Source of the DNA: GCA-2690565 sp002457235
Lineage (GTDB): Bacteria; Verrucomicrobiota; Verrucomicrobiia; Opitutales; Coraliomargaritaceae
Assembly (NCBI GenBank): GCA_045565695.1
Contig: JBJLEZ010000008.1
Location: 83,282-147,281 of the forward strand
DNA length: 64,000 nucleotides
Direction of reading: 5' to 3'
Shown here: in pieces, positions 44,085 to 53,634 of the stretch
Layout: the number at the start of each line of letters is the position of its first letter
How positions within the stretch are numbered: position 1 is the first letter of the stretch
The notes under the pieces: model-generated
What the model saw: the letters and a program-made list of their open reading frames with translations, nothing else
The model's database searches: none
What the model was told of the DNA's origin: nothing
Position numbers and translations under genes: made by a program

Positions 44085-44117
44085 AAAAGCCACTTCTTTA
44101 ACCGGGGGTGGTTTTTT
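44085..44117 (+). terminator. Terminator of rpmI-rplT
   Basis: AAAAGCCAC pairs with GTGGTTTTT (one G-T pair) around a 14-base loop, ending in seven T residues. It lies 27 bases after rplT. Confidence 0.8.
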
Positions 44118-44157
44118 TCTTGTGAGCCAAAGACATCTTTTAAATGCTTAAGGTTGT

Positions 44158-44940
44158 ATGAAATATTATATTTTGCTACTCAGCCTTGCACTGCTTCAAT
44201 CTGAAGGATCCATCGTTTCAAAAACTTGGACGGTGAATGAAGACGAGAGAACCGCTTTAGTCCATATGCCCACAAAGGCTTCATCTGAAAAATCTCCGTT
44301 GGTCTTTGTTTGGCATGGCCATGGGGGAAGCTCAGAGAAGTTTCTTGAGAAGTGTCCGGTTCATGAATTTTGGCCTGACGCTATTGTTGTATATCCTCAG
44401 GGTTTGAAGACACGTACTCCCTATGACAAAAAAGGGGAGCGTACAGGTTGGCAGCATTCTATTGGAGATTATTCAGATCGAGATGTCGCTTTCTTTGATA
44501 CGATGTATGAGTATTTCAGTGAGCTTGATATCATAGATCCCAAGCAAGTGCATTGTGCGGGATCTTCAAATGGCGGTTCTTTTACCTATATTCTGCTCCA
44601 AATGCGTCCGAATGCATTTGCTTCAGCCGCTCCATGCCATCACCAGTCATATCAGGGCTAGAGGATGGATCGGCCGATCGACTTGCCGCCCGTACCTATT
44701 TTGCATTTTACCGGAGAAAGAGAGCAGCGCTCTTTCCATAAGCAGAAGCGAATGGTCGAAAAGATTGTTGAAAGCCGTGATGCGCAGACTAGCAGGAAAT
44801 TGGCAGGGGCGATCAGGAGTACACTTATATAAAAGTAGTGAAGGGGACTTGATCTGGTTTGTTCACTCGAAGGGCCACAGATGGCGTTATATCGATACCC
44901 GTCCCTATGGTTACATTTCTTTAAAAATCATTCTAAGTAA
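44158..44940 (+). pseudogene. Esterase of the PHB depolymerase/LpqC family, broken
   Basis: The first 167 codons form a signal peptide (MKYYILLLSLALLQSEGS) and an alpha/beta hydrolase core with PLVFVWHGHGGSSEKF, VVYPQG and the nucleophile motif AGSSNGGSF (GxSxG). The frame meets TAG at 44659-44661. Beyond it the same frame continues as RMDRPIDLPPVPILHFTGERE, as in the family, to a stop at 44830. The catalytic His part, GDLIWFVHSKGHRW, follows in another frame (to about 44930). One stop and one shift therefore separate the catalytic residues. The intact relatives are secreted esterases of polyesters or feruloyl groups. Confidence 0.75.
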
Positions 44941-44943
44941 CAA

Positions 44944-44975
44944 AAAAGCCACCCTTGGATCCAAGAGTGGCTTTT
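44944..44975. terminator. Bidirectional terminator between the broken esterase and eno
   Basis: AAAAGCCAC pairs with GTGGCTTTT, and an inner CTTGG/CCAAG extends the stem; A and T tracts on both sides allow it to work on both strands. It lies 27 bases past the eno stop codon. Confidence 0.85.
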
Positions 44976-45001
44976 GTTTGAAAGAATTTGAACCGCTAAA
45001 G

Positions 45002-46321
45002 TTAGACTTTTAGCTTACCGCCATAGATTGCGTTTTCACCAAGCTCTTCTTCGATACGAAGGAGTTGATTGTATTTTGCAATACGGTCTGAACGGCTAAG
45101 TGAACCCGTCTTGATTTGTCCGCAATTCGTAGCCACAGCAATATCAGCGATAGTCGCATCTTCGGTTTCACCTGAACGGTGAGAAAGTACTGAGGTGTAA
45201 CCTGCCTCCTTGGCCATTTCCACGGCTTCTAGAGTCTCAGTTAGGGTACCGATTTGATTTACCTTAACCAAGATCGAATTCGCTGTTTGTGTATCGATTC
45301 CTTTTTTCAGGAATTTAGTATTGGTTACGAATAAATCATCACCGACTAATTGTGTCTTATCACCGATCGCATCGGTTAATAGTTTCCAGCCAGCCCAGTC
45401 GTTCTCATCGCAACCATCTTCGATAGAAATGATTGGATATTTCTTTTGCAGATCTTGGTAGAATTCAACCATTTGTTTGGCATTGCGTTTAGAACCATCG
45501 GATTTCTTGAACTCATATTTTTTAGTCTTAGCGTTGTAGAATTCAGAAGAGGCTACATCCAATGCGATAAAGATTTCTTTACCTAATTTATAGCCTGCTT
45601 TTTTCACGGCTAGGGCAATCACTTCAAGTGCAGCTTCATTAGAAGCAAGAACAGGAGCGAATCCACCTTCGTCACCGACAGCAGTTGAAAGTCCTTTAGA
45701 TTTAAGCACTCCTTTAAGAGCGTGGAAAATTTCACATCCCATTCTTAAGGCCTCACGGAAAGTTTCCGCACCCTTAGGCATGATCATAAATTCTTGAATA
45801 TCAATAGGAGCGTCTGAGTGAGCACCGCCATTCATGATGTTCATCATAGGAACAGGAAGTACTTTAGCATTGGCGCCACCGATGTATTTATAAAGAGGTA
45901 AGCCGAGGGCGGCTGCGGCTGCCTTTGCTGTTGCAAGTGATACACCAAGGATAGCATTAGCACCTAATTTTTTCTTGGTGGCGGTACCGTCAAGATCGAG
46001 CATCATTGAATCGACAGAGACTTGATCGCATGCATCCATTCCCATTAGTTCTGGAGCGATGATTGAATCAACATTCTGCACCGCTTTAAGAACGCCTTTT
46101 CCTAGGTAGCGTGTCTTATGGTTAAAGCCTTTGGGGAATTTTGAAGCGGGTAATGACCCATCTCGCAATTCGACCGCTTCATTAACGCCGGTACTAGCTC
46201 CTGACGGAACAGCAGCACGTCCAATGATTCCAGACTCAAGTTCTACGTCTACCTCTACAGTAGGATTCCCGCGAGAATCGATGATCTCGCGTGCTCGGAT
46301 GTCAATAATTGATGTACTCAT
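45002..46321 (-). CDS. eno: Enolase
   Basis: Enolase converts 2-phosphoglycerate to phosphoenolpyruvate in glycolysis. The protein starts MSTSIIDIRAREIIDSRGNPTVEVDV (ATG 46321, 439 residues) and holds GDEGGFAP, the metal sites ALDVAS, SIEDGCDENDW and GDDLFVTN, and the signature ILVKVNQIGTLTETLEAV with SHRSGETED. An upstream in-frame ATG at 46357 would add 12 residues not seen in enolases. Confidence 0.98.
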   Translation of the reverse strand: MSTSIIDIRAREIIDSRGNPTVEVDVELESGIIGRAAVPSGASTGVNEAVELRDGSLPASKFPKGFNHKTRYLGKGVLKAVQNVDSIIAPELMGMDACDQVSVDSMMLDLDGTATKKKLGANAILGVSLATAKAAAAALGLPLYKYIGGANAKVLPVPMMNIMNGGAHSDAPIDIQEFMIMPKGAETFREALRMGCEIFHALKGVLKSKGLSTAVGDEGGFAPVLASNEAALEVIALAVKKAGYKLGKEIFIALDVASSEFYNAKTKKYEFKKSDGSKRNAKQMVEFYQDLQKKYPIISIEDGCDENDWAGWKLLTDAIGDKTQLVGDDLFVTNTKFLKKGIDTQTANSILVKVNQIGTLTETLEAVEMAKEAGYTSVLSHRSGETEDATIADIAVATNCGQIKTGSLSRSDRIAKYNQLLRIEEELGENAIYGGKLKV

Positions 46322-46407
46322 GTCAATAGTTTCTGAATAAGGTTTTTTTTCTGTCAATCATTCAGATGCTGATTGGCAGAAATTTTACTTTTTTGTAAAG
46401 TTTTGCT

Positions 46408-47073
46408 TTAAAGGAATTGGCTAATGCGAAATTTCCAACTTCCTGCATTTTCAAATGCATTGATCGTTTCAGCAAAAGATTTGGCTCTTGCTTCATCGCC
46501 CTTGCTTTGCGCATCGACTAATAAAACATATCCTGCTTCTGCACGTACCGACTCCATGATACTAACATCTGTGAACAGAGTTTCTAAAGCGGATAGACCA
46601 TCTTCTTGATCAATTTGGTAACGAGCAAATGCGATGCCGATGCTAGCCTTGTCTTTTAAAGGACTAGAGCTCAATCCATTTTCAGCAAGCGTGTACAATT
46701 CGAGAGCGGCAGAATAGTCATTGGCTTCGTAGGATTTGTTGGCTAATTCAAGTGCGGCAAATCCACCGAGTAGGGTATCTGAATGAGTTTCTACAAAGCT
46801 TTCTAGAGAATCATTCACCTTTGCTTCTTCATATGCATTTTGAATTTTTAATTCAGCCTTTTGTTCAGCTATCTTATATCCTTGAACACCAATAATGACA
46901 ATCGCACTAATGATAATCGCTCCAATGATTGAAGACTTATTATTTTCCCAGTAGGAGACAATTCGTTCTTCAGCAGATTGCTCGACATGTAAGGCCTCAT
47001 CAGCCTTTGGAGCATTCTCTTGATCGTTGTCTGGAAATAATGGATTTTTAGGTTTTTTGGGTTCTCGGTGCAT
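46408..47073 (-). CDS. YfgM-like TPR membrane protein
   Basis: The 221-residue protein starts MHREPKKPKNPLFPDNDQ (ATG 47073). A charged N-terminal part precedes one membrane helix (about 58-78, IIGAIIISAIVIIGVQGY) and a C-terminal region of TPR-like helices (GFAALELANKSYEANDYSAALELYTLAENGL). This is the layout of YfgM, a periplasmic chaperone partner of the Sec translocon and PpiD. A PpiD-like gene is also in this window (53635). Both observations fit, but distance argues against an operon. Confidence 0.65.
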   Translation of the reverse strand: MHREPKKPKNPLFPDNDQENAPKADEALHVEQSAEERIVSYWENNKSSIIGAIIISAIVIIGVQGYKIAEQKAELKIQNAYEEAKVNDSLESFVETHSDTLLGGFAALELANKSYEANDYSAALELYTLAENGLSSSPLKDKASIGIAFARYQIDQEDGLSALETLFTDVSIMESVRAEAGYVLLVDAQSKGDEARAKSFAETINAFENAGSWKFRISQFL

Positions 47074-47092
47074 AATCGATAATAAATTAAGT

Positions 47093-47944
47093 TTAATCAA
47101 ATACTACAGTTTTGTTGTTATAGACAAGTATTCTATTGTTTAAATGTAAGCGGACGGCATGAGCAAAGACCGATCTTTCTAAATCTTTTCCTTTTCGTAT
47201 CAAATCAGAAATCGTATTTCTGTGATTTATTTGTATTACATCTTGGTAAATAATTGGGCCTTCATCGAGATCGGCATTTGCGTAGTGTGCCGTGGCACCA
47301 ATAATTTTAACACCCCGTTCGTAGGCTTGATGATAAGGCTTTCCACCTGCAAATGCAGGCAAGAACGAGTGGTGAATATTAATCACGGGTACGCCTGCTT
47401 CATGTAAAAAGCCCGAAGAGAGAATTTGCATATAGCGAGCAAGAATCACCAGCTCAACGGAGTGCTTTTTCAGTATCTTTATCTGTTCAGCTTCCACAGA
47501 AGCCTTGTCCATATTTTCAAAGGGTGTATGGTAAAAAGGAATTCCATAGGTTTCAGCTGCTTTTTCTAATGCTTTGTGGTTTGAAATGATGCAGGCTAAT
47601 TCTCCCGACATCTCATTGGCTTGAAAACGCAAAATAATATCGTGAAAGCAGTGGTCGATTTTCGAGACGAAAAGGGCGACTTTCTGTTTTTTCGTATTCA
47701 ATACTACTTTTGTATTCATTTTGAGCGAGCTTTCAGAAAATGCCTTAAAGGCCTCAGCTTCTTCCTTTGGGTTTCCAGAGGGCACCCATTCAACTCTTTG
47801 AAAAAAGACATTAGCTTCCGGATCTTTATGTTGATCAGCATGGTCAATATTGCTGCCTCTTTCAAAAATCCAAGAAGATGCTTTTGCGACTAGGCCAGGT
47901 TGGTCAGGGCCATGAAGTAGAGCAATGATCGTTTCTTTTTTCAT
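47093..47944 (-). CDS. purU: Formyltetrahydrofolate deformylase
   Basis: PurU hydrolyses 10-formyl-THF to THF and formate, balancing one-carbon units for purine synthesis. The N-terminal ACT domain (IIALLHGPDQPGLVAKASSWIFERGSNI) is followed by a formyltransferase domain with ILARYMQILS and the catalytic NIHHSFLPAFAGGKPYHQAYERGVKIIGATAHYA. The length of 283 residues is normal. It lies 10 bases downstream of carB and 19 bases upstream of the YfgM-like gene. Confidence 0.95.
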   Translation of the reverse strand: MKKETIIALLHGPDQPGLVAKASSWIFERGSNIDHADQHKDPEANVFFQRVEWVPSGNPKEEAEAFKAFSESSLKMNTKVVLNTKKQKVALFVSKIDHCFHDIILRFQANEMSGELACIISNHKALEKAAETYGIPFYHTPFENMDKASVEAEQIKILKKHSVELVILARYMQILSSGFLHEAGVPVINIHHSFLPAFAGGKPYHQAYERGVKIIGATAHYANADLDEGPIIYQDVIQINHRNTISDLIRKGKDLERSVFAHAVRLHLNNRILVYNNKTVVFD

Positions 47945-47954
47945 TCAGTCGGTA

Positions 47955-50900
47955 CTAGATTTTATCACTGTAATCTTGGATAGAACACACTTCAAACCCT
48001 TTTTCTTTAAGTGATCCTATGCCGTCAACGGCTGCAGAAGCTGCGGAGATCGTGGTCATTATACAGACCTTGTGTTTCACCGCTTCTGTGCGGATTTGAT
48101 TTTCATTCTGCCTTGGGATGGTTCCTTGAGGCGTATTGATAATCATGCTTACTTGGTTATTTTTAATTAAATCAATGACATTCGGCCGTCCTTCACTTAA
48201 ACGACAAACACTCTTCACTTCAATGTCGTGGGATTTTAAGAGATTCCCTGTGCCCGCTGTAGCGATAATTCCAAAGCCTAGATCACTCAGCTTTTTAGCT
48301 ATGGTAACCGCTCTCGATTTGTCGGTATCTTTCACGCTAATAAAGACATCACCACTTTCTGGGAGCGAAGGAGAGGCGGCCATTTGTGACTTGGCAAAGG
48401 CGACTCCTAGGTCTTCATCGATGCCCATAACTTCTCCTGTACTACGCATTTCTGGACTCAGCATAATGGGTGAACCTGGGAAACGGTTGAATGGGAAAAC
48501 CGATTCCTTGACCGCATAATAGGGTGGAATGATCTCTTGAGTAAAGTTGAGGTCTTTCAGTTTCTCTCCCGCCATAACACGAGCAGCAAGCTTAGCTAAA
48601 GAACAACCAATCGCTTTAGAAACAAAGGGAACGGTTCGTGAGGCTCTTGGGTTTACTTCAATAATAAATAATTCGTCATCTTTGATCGCATATTGAATAT
48701 TCATCAGTCCTATCACTTTCAGTGCTTTGGCTAAGGCATGGCTAGCGGTGCGAACAGTCTCAATTATTTCTGGTGACAAAGTATGTGGTGGCATCACCAT
48801 GGCGGCGTCTCCTGAATGCACACCCGCAAACTCTACATGCTGTAGCATACCGCCAATCACCGTTGTCTCTTGATCGGAAATACAATCGACATCTAGCTCA
48901 TAAGCATCTTCTAAGAACTTATCAATCAAGACAGGCTTACCTGGAGCGGCATCAAATACATCGGTAATGATTGCACGCATTTCGTCTAAATTATAGACGA
49001 TAAACATGCCTCGACCCCCTAAAACAAATGAAGGTCTGAGCAAAACAGGGAAGCCAATAGCTTCGGCTGCTTGGTAAGCTTCATCTCTTGAATGGGCGAT
49101 ACGATTTTCTGGTTGTTTTAAATTTAAGTTTTCTAGGATGGTGCGGAATTGATCCCTGTCTTCAGCTGCATCGATCATCTCAGGGGAAGTTCCTATGATG
49201 TTTACACCTTTCTCTGCAAGTTGCGTAGCTAAGTTCAGAGGAGTTTGTCCTCCAAATTGAACAATCGCCCCTATGCATCCTTCTTGATTGTAGATCTCTA
49301 AAACGTCTTCAAGGGTCAAAGGCTCAAAGAAGAGTTTGTCCGAAGTATCATAGTCTGTGGAAACAGTTTCAGGATTTGAGTTCACCATCACCGTTTCGTA
49401 GCCGACATCTCTCAAGGCGAAAGAGGCATGTACACAACAGTAATCAAATTCAATACCTTGTCCGATGCGATTTGGACCACCACCAAGAATCATGATCTTC
49501 TTCTTCTCGCTGTCTTTTATCTCATTTTCTAAACCATAAGAGGAATAGTAATAGGGGGTGTACGCTTCAAATTCTCCTGCACAGGTATCAACCAATCGAA
49601 ATTGTGTCAGAATACCATGGCTTTTTCTTAGAGCGGTCACTGCTTCAAGTGTCCCTCCCAAAAGGTCCGCTAATAGTGAATCAGAAAATCCTGATTCTTT
49701 CGCTTTACGTAAAAGTTCTTTGGAAATACTGGAAAGATCTTGTTCCTTGAGCTCTATTTCTAAATCGACGATTTCTTTCATTTGTTGAAGAAACCAAGGA
49801 TCGATCTTTGAGAGGTCAAAAACATCTTCAACACTCAGTCCATTTAAAAACCCATGACGTAACCAAAAGATTCGTTCTGGAGTCGGTCTTGAGATGCCTT
49901 CCCGAACACTTTGCATATCCTCTATCTTATTGTGGAATTTCGGTGGACCGACTAAGCCTTTGGCAGATATCTCAAGAGAGCGTAGAGCCTTTTGCATAGA
50001 TTCCTTGAAGGTACGCCCGATCGCCATTGCTTCACCCACTGATTTCATCGCAGAGGTGAGTGTGTTGTCTGAACCAGGGAATTTTTCAAATGTGAAACGT
50101 GGGATTTTAGTCACCACATAATCTATCGAGGGCTCAAAACTAGCGGGAGTCTCACGAGTGATGTCATTTTGCAATTCATCTAAACTATAACCGACCGCTA
50201 ATTTCGCTGCAATTTTTGCAATCGGGAACCCGGTAGCTTTAGAGGCGAGGGCAGAACTCCGTGATACCCGTGGGTTCATTTCAATCACCACCATACGTCC
50301 ATTAGTTGGATTTACCGAAAATTGAATATTTGAACCACCCGTTTCAACGCCGACTTCTCGAATACAGGCAAAAGACGCATCACGCATCAATTGATATTCT
50401 TTATCGGTTAAAGTCATTGCGGGTGCTACAGTGATCGAATCACCTGTGTGCACACCCATTGGGTCAAAATTTTCGATTGAGCAAATCACGACACATTGAT
50501 CTTTGTGGTCACGCATGATTTCCATTTCGTATTCTTTCCAGCCCAGTAAGCATTCTTCGATCAATACTTCATGAGTCGGGGAAATGTCTAAGCCATTTTC
50601 CACCATGCTAATGAATTCTTCTCGATTATAAGCAATACCACCACCCGATCCACCGAGCGTATAACTTGGGCGAATGATAATTGGGAATTCACCGATTAAG
50701 TTATCGGCTGCTTCAAGTGCGTCTGGTAAATTATTAATGGTTGCGGAACGAGCGACATCCATTCCGATCTTAAGCATAGCCTGCTTGAAAACTTCACGAG
50801 CTTCCCCTTTTTCAATCGCTTCGGGCTTCGCTCCAATCATTTCCACATTGTACTTCTTCAATATGCCTTGGCTGTTCAGGTCCATTGACAAGTTGAGTGC

Positions 50901-51182
50901 CGTTTGTCCCCCTAAAGTTGGAAGTAGAGCATCGGGCTTTTCTTTGCTAATGATTTTCTCTAAGGCTTCAATCGTCAAAGGCTCAATGTAGGTCACATCT
51001 GCATATTCCGGATCGGTCATTATAGTGGCAGGGTTACTGTTCACTAAGACCACTTTATAACCCTCTTCGCGAAGTGCTTTACAAGCTTGCGTTCCTGAAT
51101 AATCAAATTCACAGGCTTGCCCGATTACGATGGGGCCAGAGCCTATAATCAAAATGGTTTCTAAATCAGTTCTTTTTGGCAT
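47955..51182 (-). CDS. carB: Carbamoyl-phosphate synthase, large subunit
   Basis: The 1075-residue protein makes carbamoyl phosphate for pyrimidine and arginine synthesis. It has two ATP-grasp halves: the first begins IGSGPIVIGQACEFDYSGTQACKALREEGY, the second MILGGGPNRIGQGIEFDYCCVHASFALR. The oligomerisation region lies between, and the C-terminal MGS-like allosteric domain (about 930-1075, VFISVKDTDKSRAVTIAKKLSDLGF) binds regulators such as UMP. carA is not adjacent. pyrB and pyrC are 6-7 kb further right on the same strand. Confidence 0.98.
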   Translation of the reverse strand: MPKRTDLETILIIGSGPIVIGQACEFDYSGTQACKALREEGYKVVLVNSNPATIMTDPEYADVTYIEPLTIEALEKIISKEKPDALLPTLGGQTALNLSMDLNSQGILKKYNVEMIGAKPEAIEKGEAREVFKQAMLKIGMDVARSATINNLPDALEAADNLIGEFPIIIRPSYTLGGSGGGIAYNREEFISMVENGLDISPTHEVLIEECLLGWKEYEMEIMRDHKDQCVVICSIENFDPMGVHTGDSITVAPAMTLTDKEYQLMRDASFACIREVGVETGGSNIQFSVNPTNGRMVVIEMNPRVSRSSALASKATGFPIAKIAAKLAVGYSLDELQNDITRETPASFEPSIDYVVTKIPRFTFEKFPGSDNTLTSAMKSVGEAMAIGRTFKESMQKALRSLEISAKGLVGPPKFHNKIEDMQSVREGISRPTPERIFWLRHGFLNGLSVEDVFDLSKIDPWFLQQMKEIVDLEIELKEQDLSSISKELLRKAKESGFSDSLLADLLGGTLEAVTALRKSHGILTQFRLVDTCAGEFEAYTPYYYSSYGLENEIKDSEKKKIMILGGGPNRIGQGIEFDYCCVHASFALRDVGYETVMVNSNPETVSTDYDTSDKLFFEPLTLEDVLEIYNQEGCIGAIVQFGGQTPLNLATQLAEKGVNIIGTSPEMIDAAEDRDQFRTILENLNLKQPENRIAHSRDEAYQAAEAIGFPVLLRPSFVLGGRGMFIVYNLDEMRAIITDVFDAAPGKPVLIDKFLEDAYELDVDCISDQETTVIGGMLQHVEFAGVHSGDAAMVMPPHTLSPEIIETVRTASHALAKALKVIGLMNIQYAIKDDELFIIEVNPRASRTVPFVSKAIGCSLAKLAARVMAGEKLKDLNFTQEIIPPYYAVKESVFPFNRFPGSPIMLSPEMRSTGEVMGIDEDLGVAFAKSQMAASPSLPESGDVFISVKDTDKSRAVTIAKKLSDLGFGIIATAGTGNLLKSHDIEVKSVCRLSEGRPNVIDLIKNNQVSMIINTPQGTIPRQNENQIRTEAVKHKVCIMTTISAASAAVDGIGSLKEKGFEVCSIQDYSDKI

Positions 51183-51315
51183 AAATTAGAGCAATCGTGA
51201 AATTTTTAAACTATCCTGCAAGCAATTATCGTATTTTTTTTAAAATATTTTCTTAGAGCTTATTTTATTCGCTTTTGGTTTGAGGGTTTTTGATTTTTTT
51301 GTCACGTTTTCGTTT

Positions 51316-51894
51316 ATGTTCCAATACTTACAAATCTTTTATCGTCCTGGTTTATTTATCGAGGAAGTACTGTCTCAAACCAAAACCCATACCTTTGCTC
51401 TAAGAGTCGCTTTTTTATTCAGTGCTCTACAGAGTATTCCGATTGTTATGAGTACAGGCTTAATTGACCCTGAGTCAGGCGCTGAAGGCATGACGGGTGG
51501 TGGATTAATTCCTTTGAAAGTCATCATTGGCGGTATTCTTGGTTTAGGCGTTTTTTATATTTTTGCTTTAGCTCTGAAGACGTTTGGACGTTGGTTCGGT
51601 GCTAAAGTAGAGTCTAAGGAAGTGCGTACTGGTTTAGGCATTGGTTTGATTCCTTGGACAGTGCTTTTCTTAGTCTTTTTTGTTTCAATGGCACTCGTTG
51701 ACCCTCGCTTGATCATCAGCAAGTTTTTTCCTTTTTTCTTTGTCGGTTTTATCTATGGCTTTACCATTTTACTTATCGCATTGAGTAAAACTTTGAAAAT
51801 CGGATTTTTAAAAACCTTTCTTTTGTTTATTTTAGCTTACGCTACCACTTTTTTCCCATTATTAACTTTAGTAAGACTTTATTTCGGAGCTTAA
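51316..51894 (+). CDS. YIP1-like multi-pass membrane protein
   Basis: The 192-residue protein starts MFQYLQIFYRPGLFIEEVLS (ATG 51316; an in-frame TTG at 51280 is unlikely). It has about five hydrophobic segments, including LKVIIGGILGLGVFYIFALAL and LGIGLIPWTVLFLVFFVSMAL. The start (YRP..F.EE) and helix layout resemble YIP1 domain proteins of bacteria, whose role is unknown. It precedes recN by 43 bases. Confidence 0.6.
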   Translation: MFQYLQIFYRPGLFIEEVLSQTKTHTFALRVAFLFSALQSIPIVMSTGLIDPESGAEGMTGGGLIPLKVIIGGILGLGVFYIFALALKTFGRWFGAKVESKEVRTGLGIGLIPWTVLFLVFFVSMALVDPRLIISKFFPFFFVGFIYGFTILLIALSKTLKIGFLKTFLLFILAYATTFFPLLTLVRLYFGA

Positions 51895-51937
51895 TCGCTT
51901 TCTTAAACAATTCGACTGACAAACACTCTTTTATCCA

Positions 51938-53596
51938 ATGCTTCAATACTTGAAGATTGAAAATCTCGCCTTATTAAAATCGCTTACTTTGGAATTCGAT
52001 CAAGGATTCTCAGTCGTTACTGGTGAGACAGGGGCGGGAAAGAGCGTCCTACTTGGAGCGTTCAACCTGCTTTCTGGTGCACGCTCCAATAAAGAAATGA
52101 TTCGCCAAGGTTCTGATCGGCTTAGTGTAGAAGCGAGTTTGTTTTTCCCAGAGAGTGATGGAATCGATGCAGTATTAGAAGAATTGGATTTGCCTGTTTG
52201 TGATGAAGGGTGCTTGATTCTATTCCGTAGTTTAGACGCATCAAAGATGTCGAAAATTCGAATCAATGGAAGTTTAGCCACCTTGAGCCAGCTAAAAACC
52301 TTGGGTGAGTATTGGATCGACTTTCATGGCCCAGGCGAACCTCAGAAATTGTTTAAAGAACAGTGCCAATTAGAACTTTTGGATGCCTTTTCCCAAAATG
52401 ATACCTTGCTCGAGAACTATGGTTCCATTTTTAAGGAATGGCGAAGTGAATGTAAGGCGATCGAAAATTTAAAATCGTCTGAACAATTGGATGACGATGC
52501 GCTTCGTTTTCTCAGCAATGAAATCAACAAGATGGAACACTTGGATTTAAGTGAAACTGCGATTTCAGAACTGGAATCGAATTTTACCAAGATCAGTCAG
52601 TCGCAAGAACTACAATCCATGCTTCAAACCTGTGAAGATATTGTTTCTGGTGAAAGTGGACTGATGGATCGTTTGAATGCTCTTAACCACCAAATGAGCA
52701 ACCTGAGTTCAATTGATTCAAGTATGGAAGAGCTATCGGAACGGGCGAAGAGCTTGCAAATCGAAGCCGATGATCTGAGTCAAGAAATACACTCATTGAG
52801 CGGTGGTTTTGATTTTGATCCAGAAATGATTGAAAGCACGATCAGCCAAATGAACACTTGGCAGGAATTAAAACGTAAGTACGGCGGAAGTTTGGAAAGT
52901 TTACTTGAGGAAAAAGCGTCTCTTGAAAATAAAATAGCCATGCAAAGCGATATTGAGGGCTCAATTCAAAAGCTTGAACTCAAATGCACAAAGCTTGAAG
53001 AACAGTTAGCCAAAGATTCAGAACGTCTTTATAAAAACCGATGCAAGGGGGCAAAAGCCTTGGCTAAACAGGCTACAGAACTTTTGCTTCAACTCGGCTT
53101 CAAAAAGGCTCAATTAGATATCGTCCTTACGGAATCAGACCATTTCACCGATTCGGGTAAACATACTTGTAGCTTCCTTTTTTCTCCGAATGTCGGGCAG
53201 GATTTACTGCCTCTCAATAAAATCGCTTCCAGTGGTGAAACCGCTCGTGTCATGCTTGCCCTGAAAACCATTTTAGCCGATGTCGATAAAACGCCCGTTT
53301 TGGTTTTTGATGAAGTTGATGCCAATGTCGGGGGAGAAGTAGGGCGTACGGTCGGGAATGAAATGGCACGCATCGCCGATTCTCATCAAGTCTTCTGTGT
53401 CACTCATTTACCGCAAGTCGCTTCCCTAGGCGCTCAACATTTTATCGTGGAAAAGCTGCAGGATGATTCTGAAACTCAGGTGTCAATCACACCCATTCAT
53501 GATGAGCAAGAGCAACGCTTAGGCGAAATCGCTCGCATGCTCGGCGACCGAAATTCTCAATCCGCTCTAGATCACGCTAAAGAACTTCTAAGTTAG
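51938..53596 (+). CDS. recN: DNA repair protein RecN
   Basis: An SMC-like ATPase for double-strand break repair, 552 residues. The head begins MLQYLKIENLALLKSLTLEF with Walker A GETGAGKSVLLGAF. Long coiled-coil segments occupy about 150-390. The C-terminal half head has IASSGETARVMLALK (signature) and the Walker B PVLVFDEVDANVGGEV, and THLPQVASLGAQHF follows. All are typical of RecN. Confidence 0.96.
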   Translation: MLQYLKIENLALLKSLTLEFDQGFSVVTGETGAGKSVLLGAFNLLSGARSNKEMIRQGSDRLSVEASLFFPESDGIDAVLEELDLPVCDEGCLILFRSLDASKMSKIRINGSLATLSQLKTLGEYWIDFHGPGEPQKLFKEQCQLELLDAFSQNDTLLENYGSIFKEWRSECKAIENLKSSEQLDDDALRFLSNEINKMEHLDLSETAISELESNFTKISQSQELQSMLQTCEDIVSGESGLMDRLNALNHQMSNLSSIDSSMEELSERAKSLQIEADDLSQEIHSLSGGFDFDPEMIESTISQMNTWQELKRKYGGSLESLLEEKASLENKIAMQSDIEGSIQKLELKCTKLEEQLAKDSERLYKNRCKGAKALAKQATELLLQLGFKKAQLDIVLTESDHFTDSGKHTCSFLFSPNVGQDLLPLNKIASSGETARVMLALKTILADVDKTPVLVFDEVDANVGGEVGRTVGNEMARIADSHQVFCVTHLPQVASLGAQHFIVEKLQDDSETQVSITPIHDEQEQRLGEIARMLGDRNSQSALDHAKELLS

Positions 53597-53634
53597 AAGT
53601 GAACACGCTTTTATCGATACTTTGCTATCTAGTT

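Noticed and set aside
44659..44661. TAG read as pyrrolysine or by readthrough in the esterase
   Set aside because: A second stop at 44830 and a frame change before the catalytic His show general decay of the gene.
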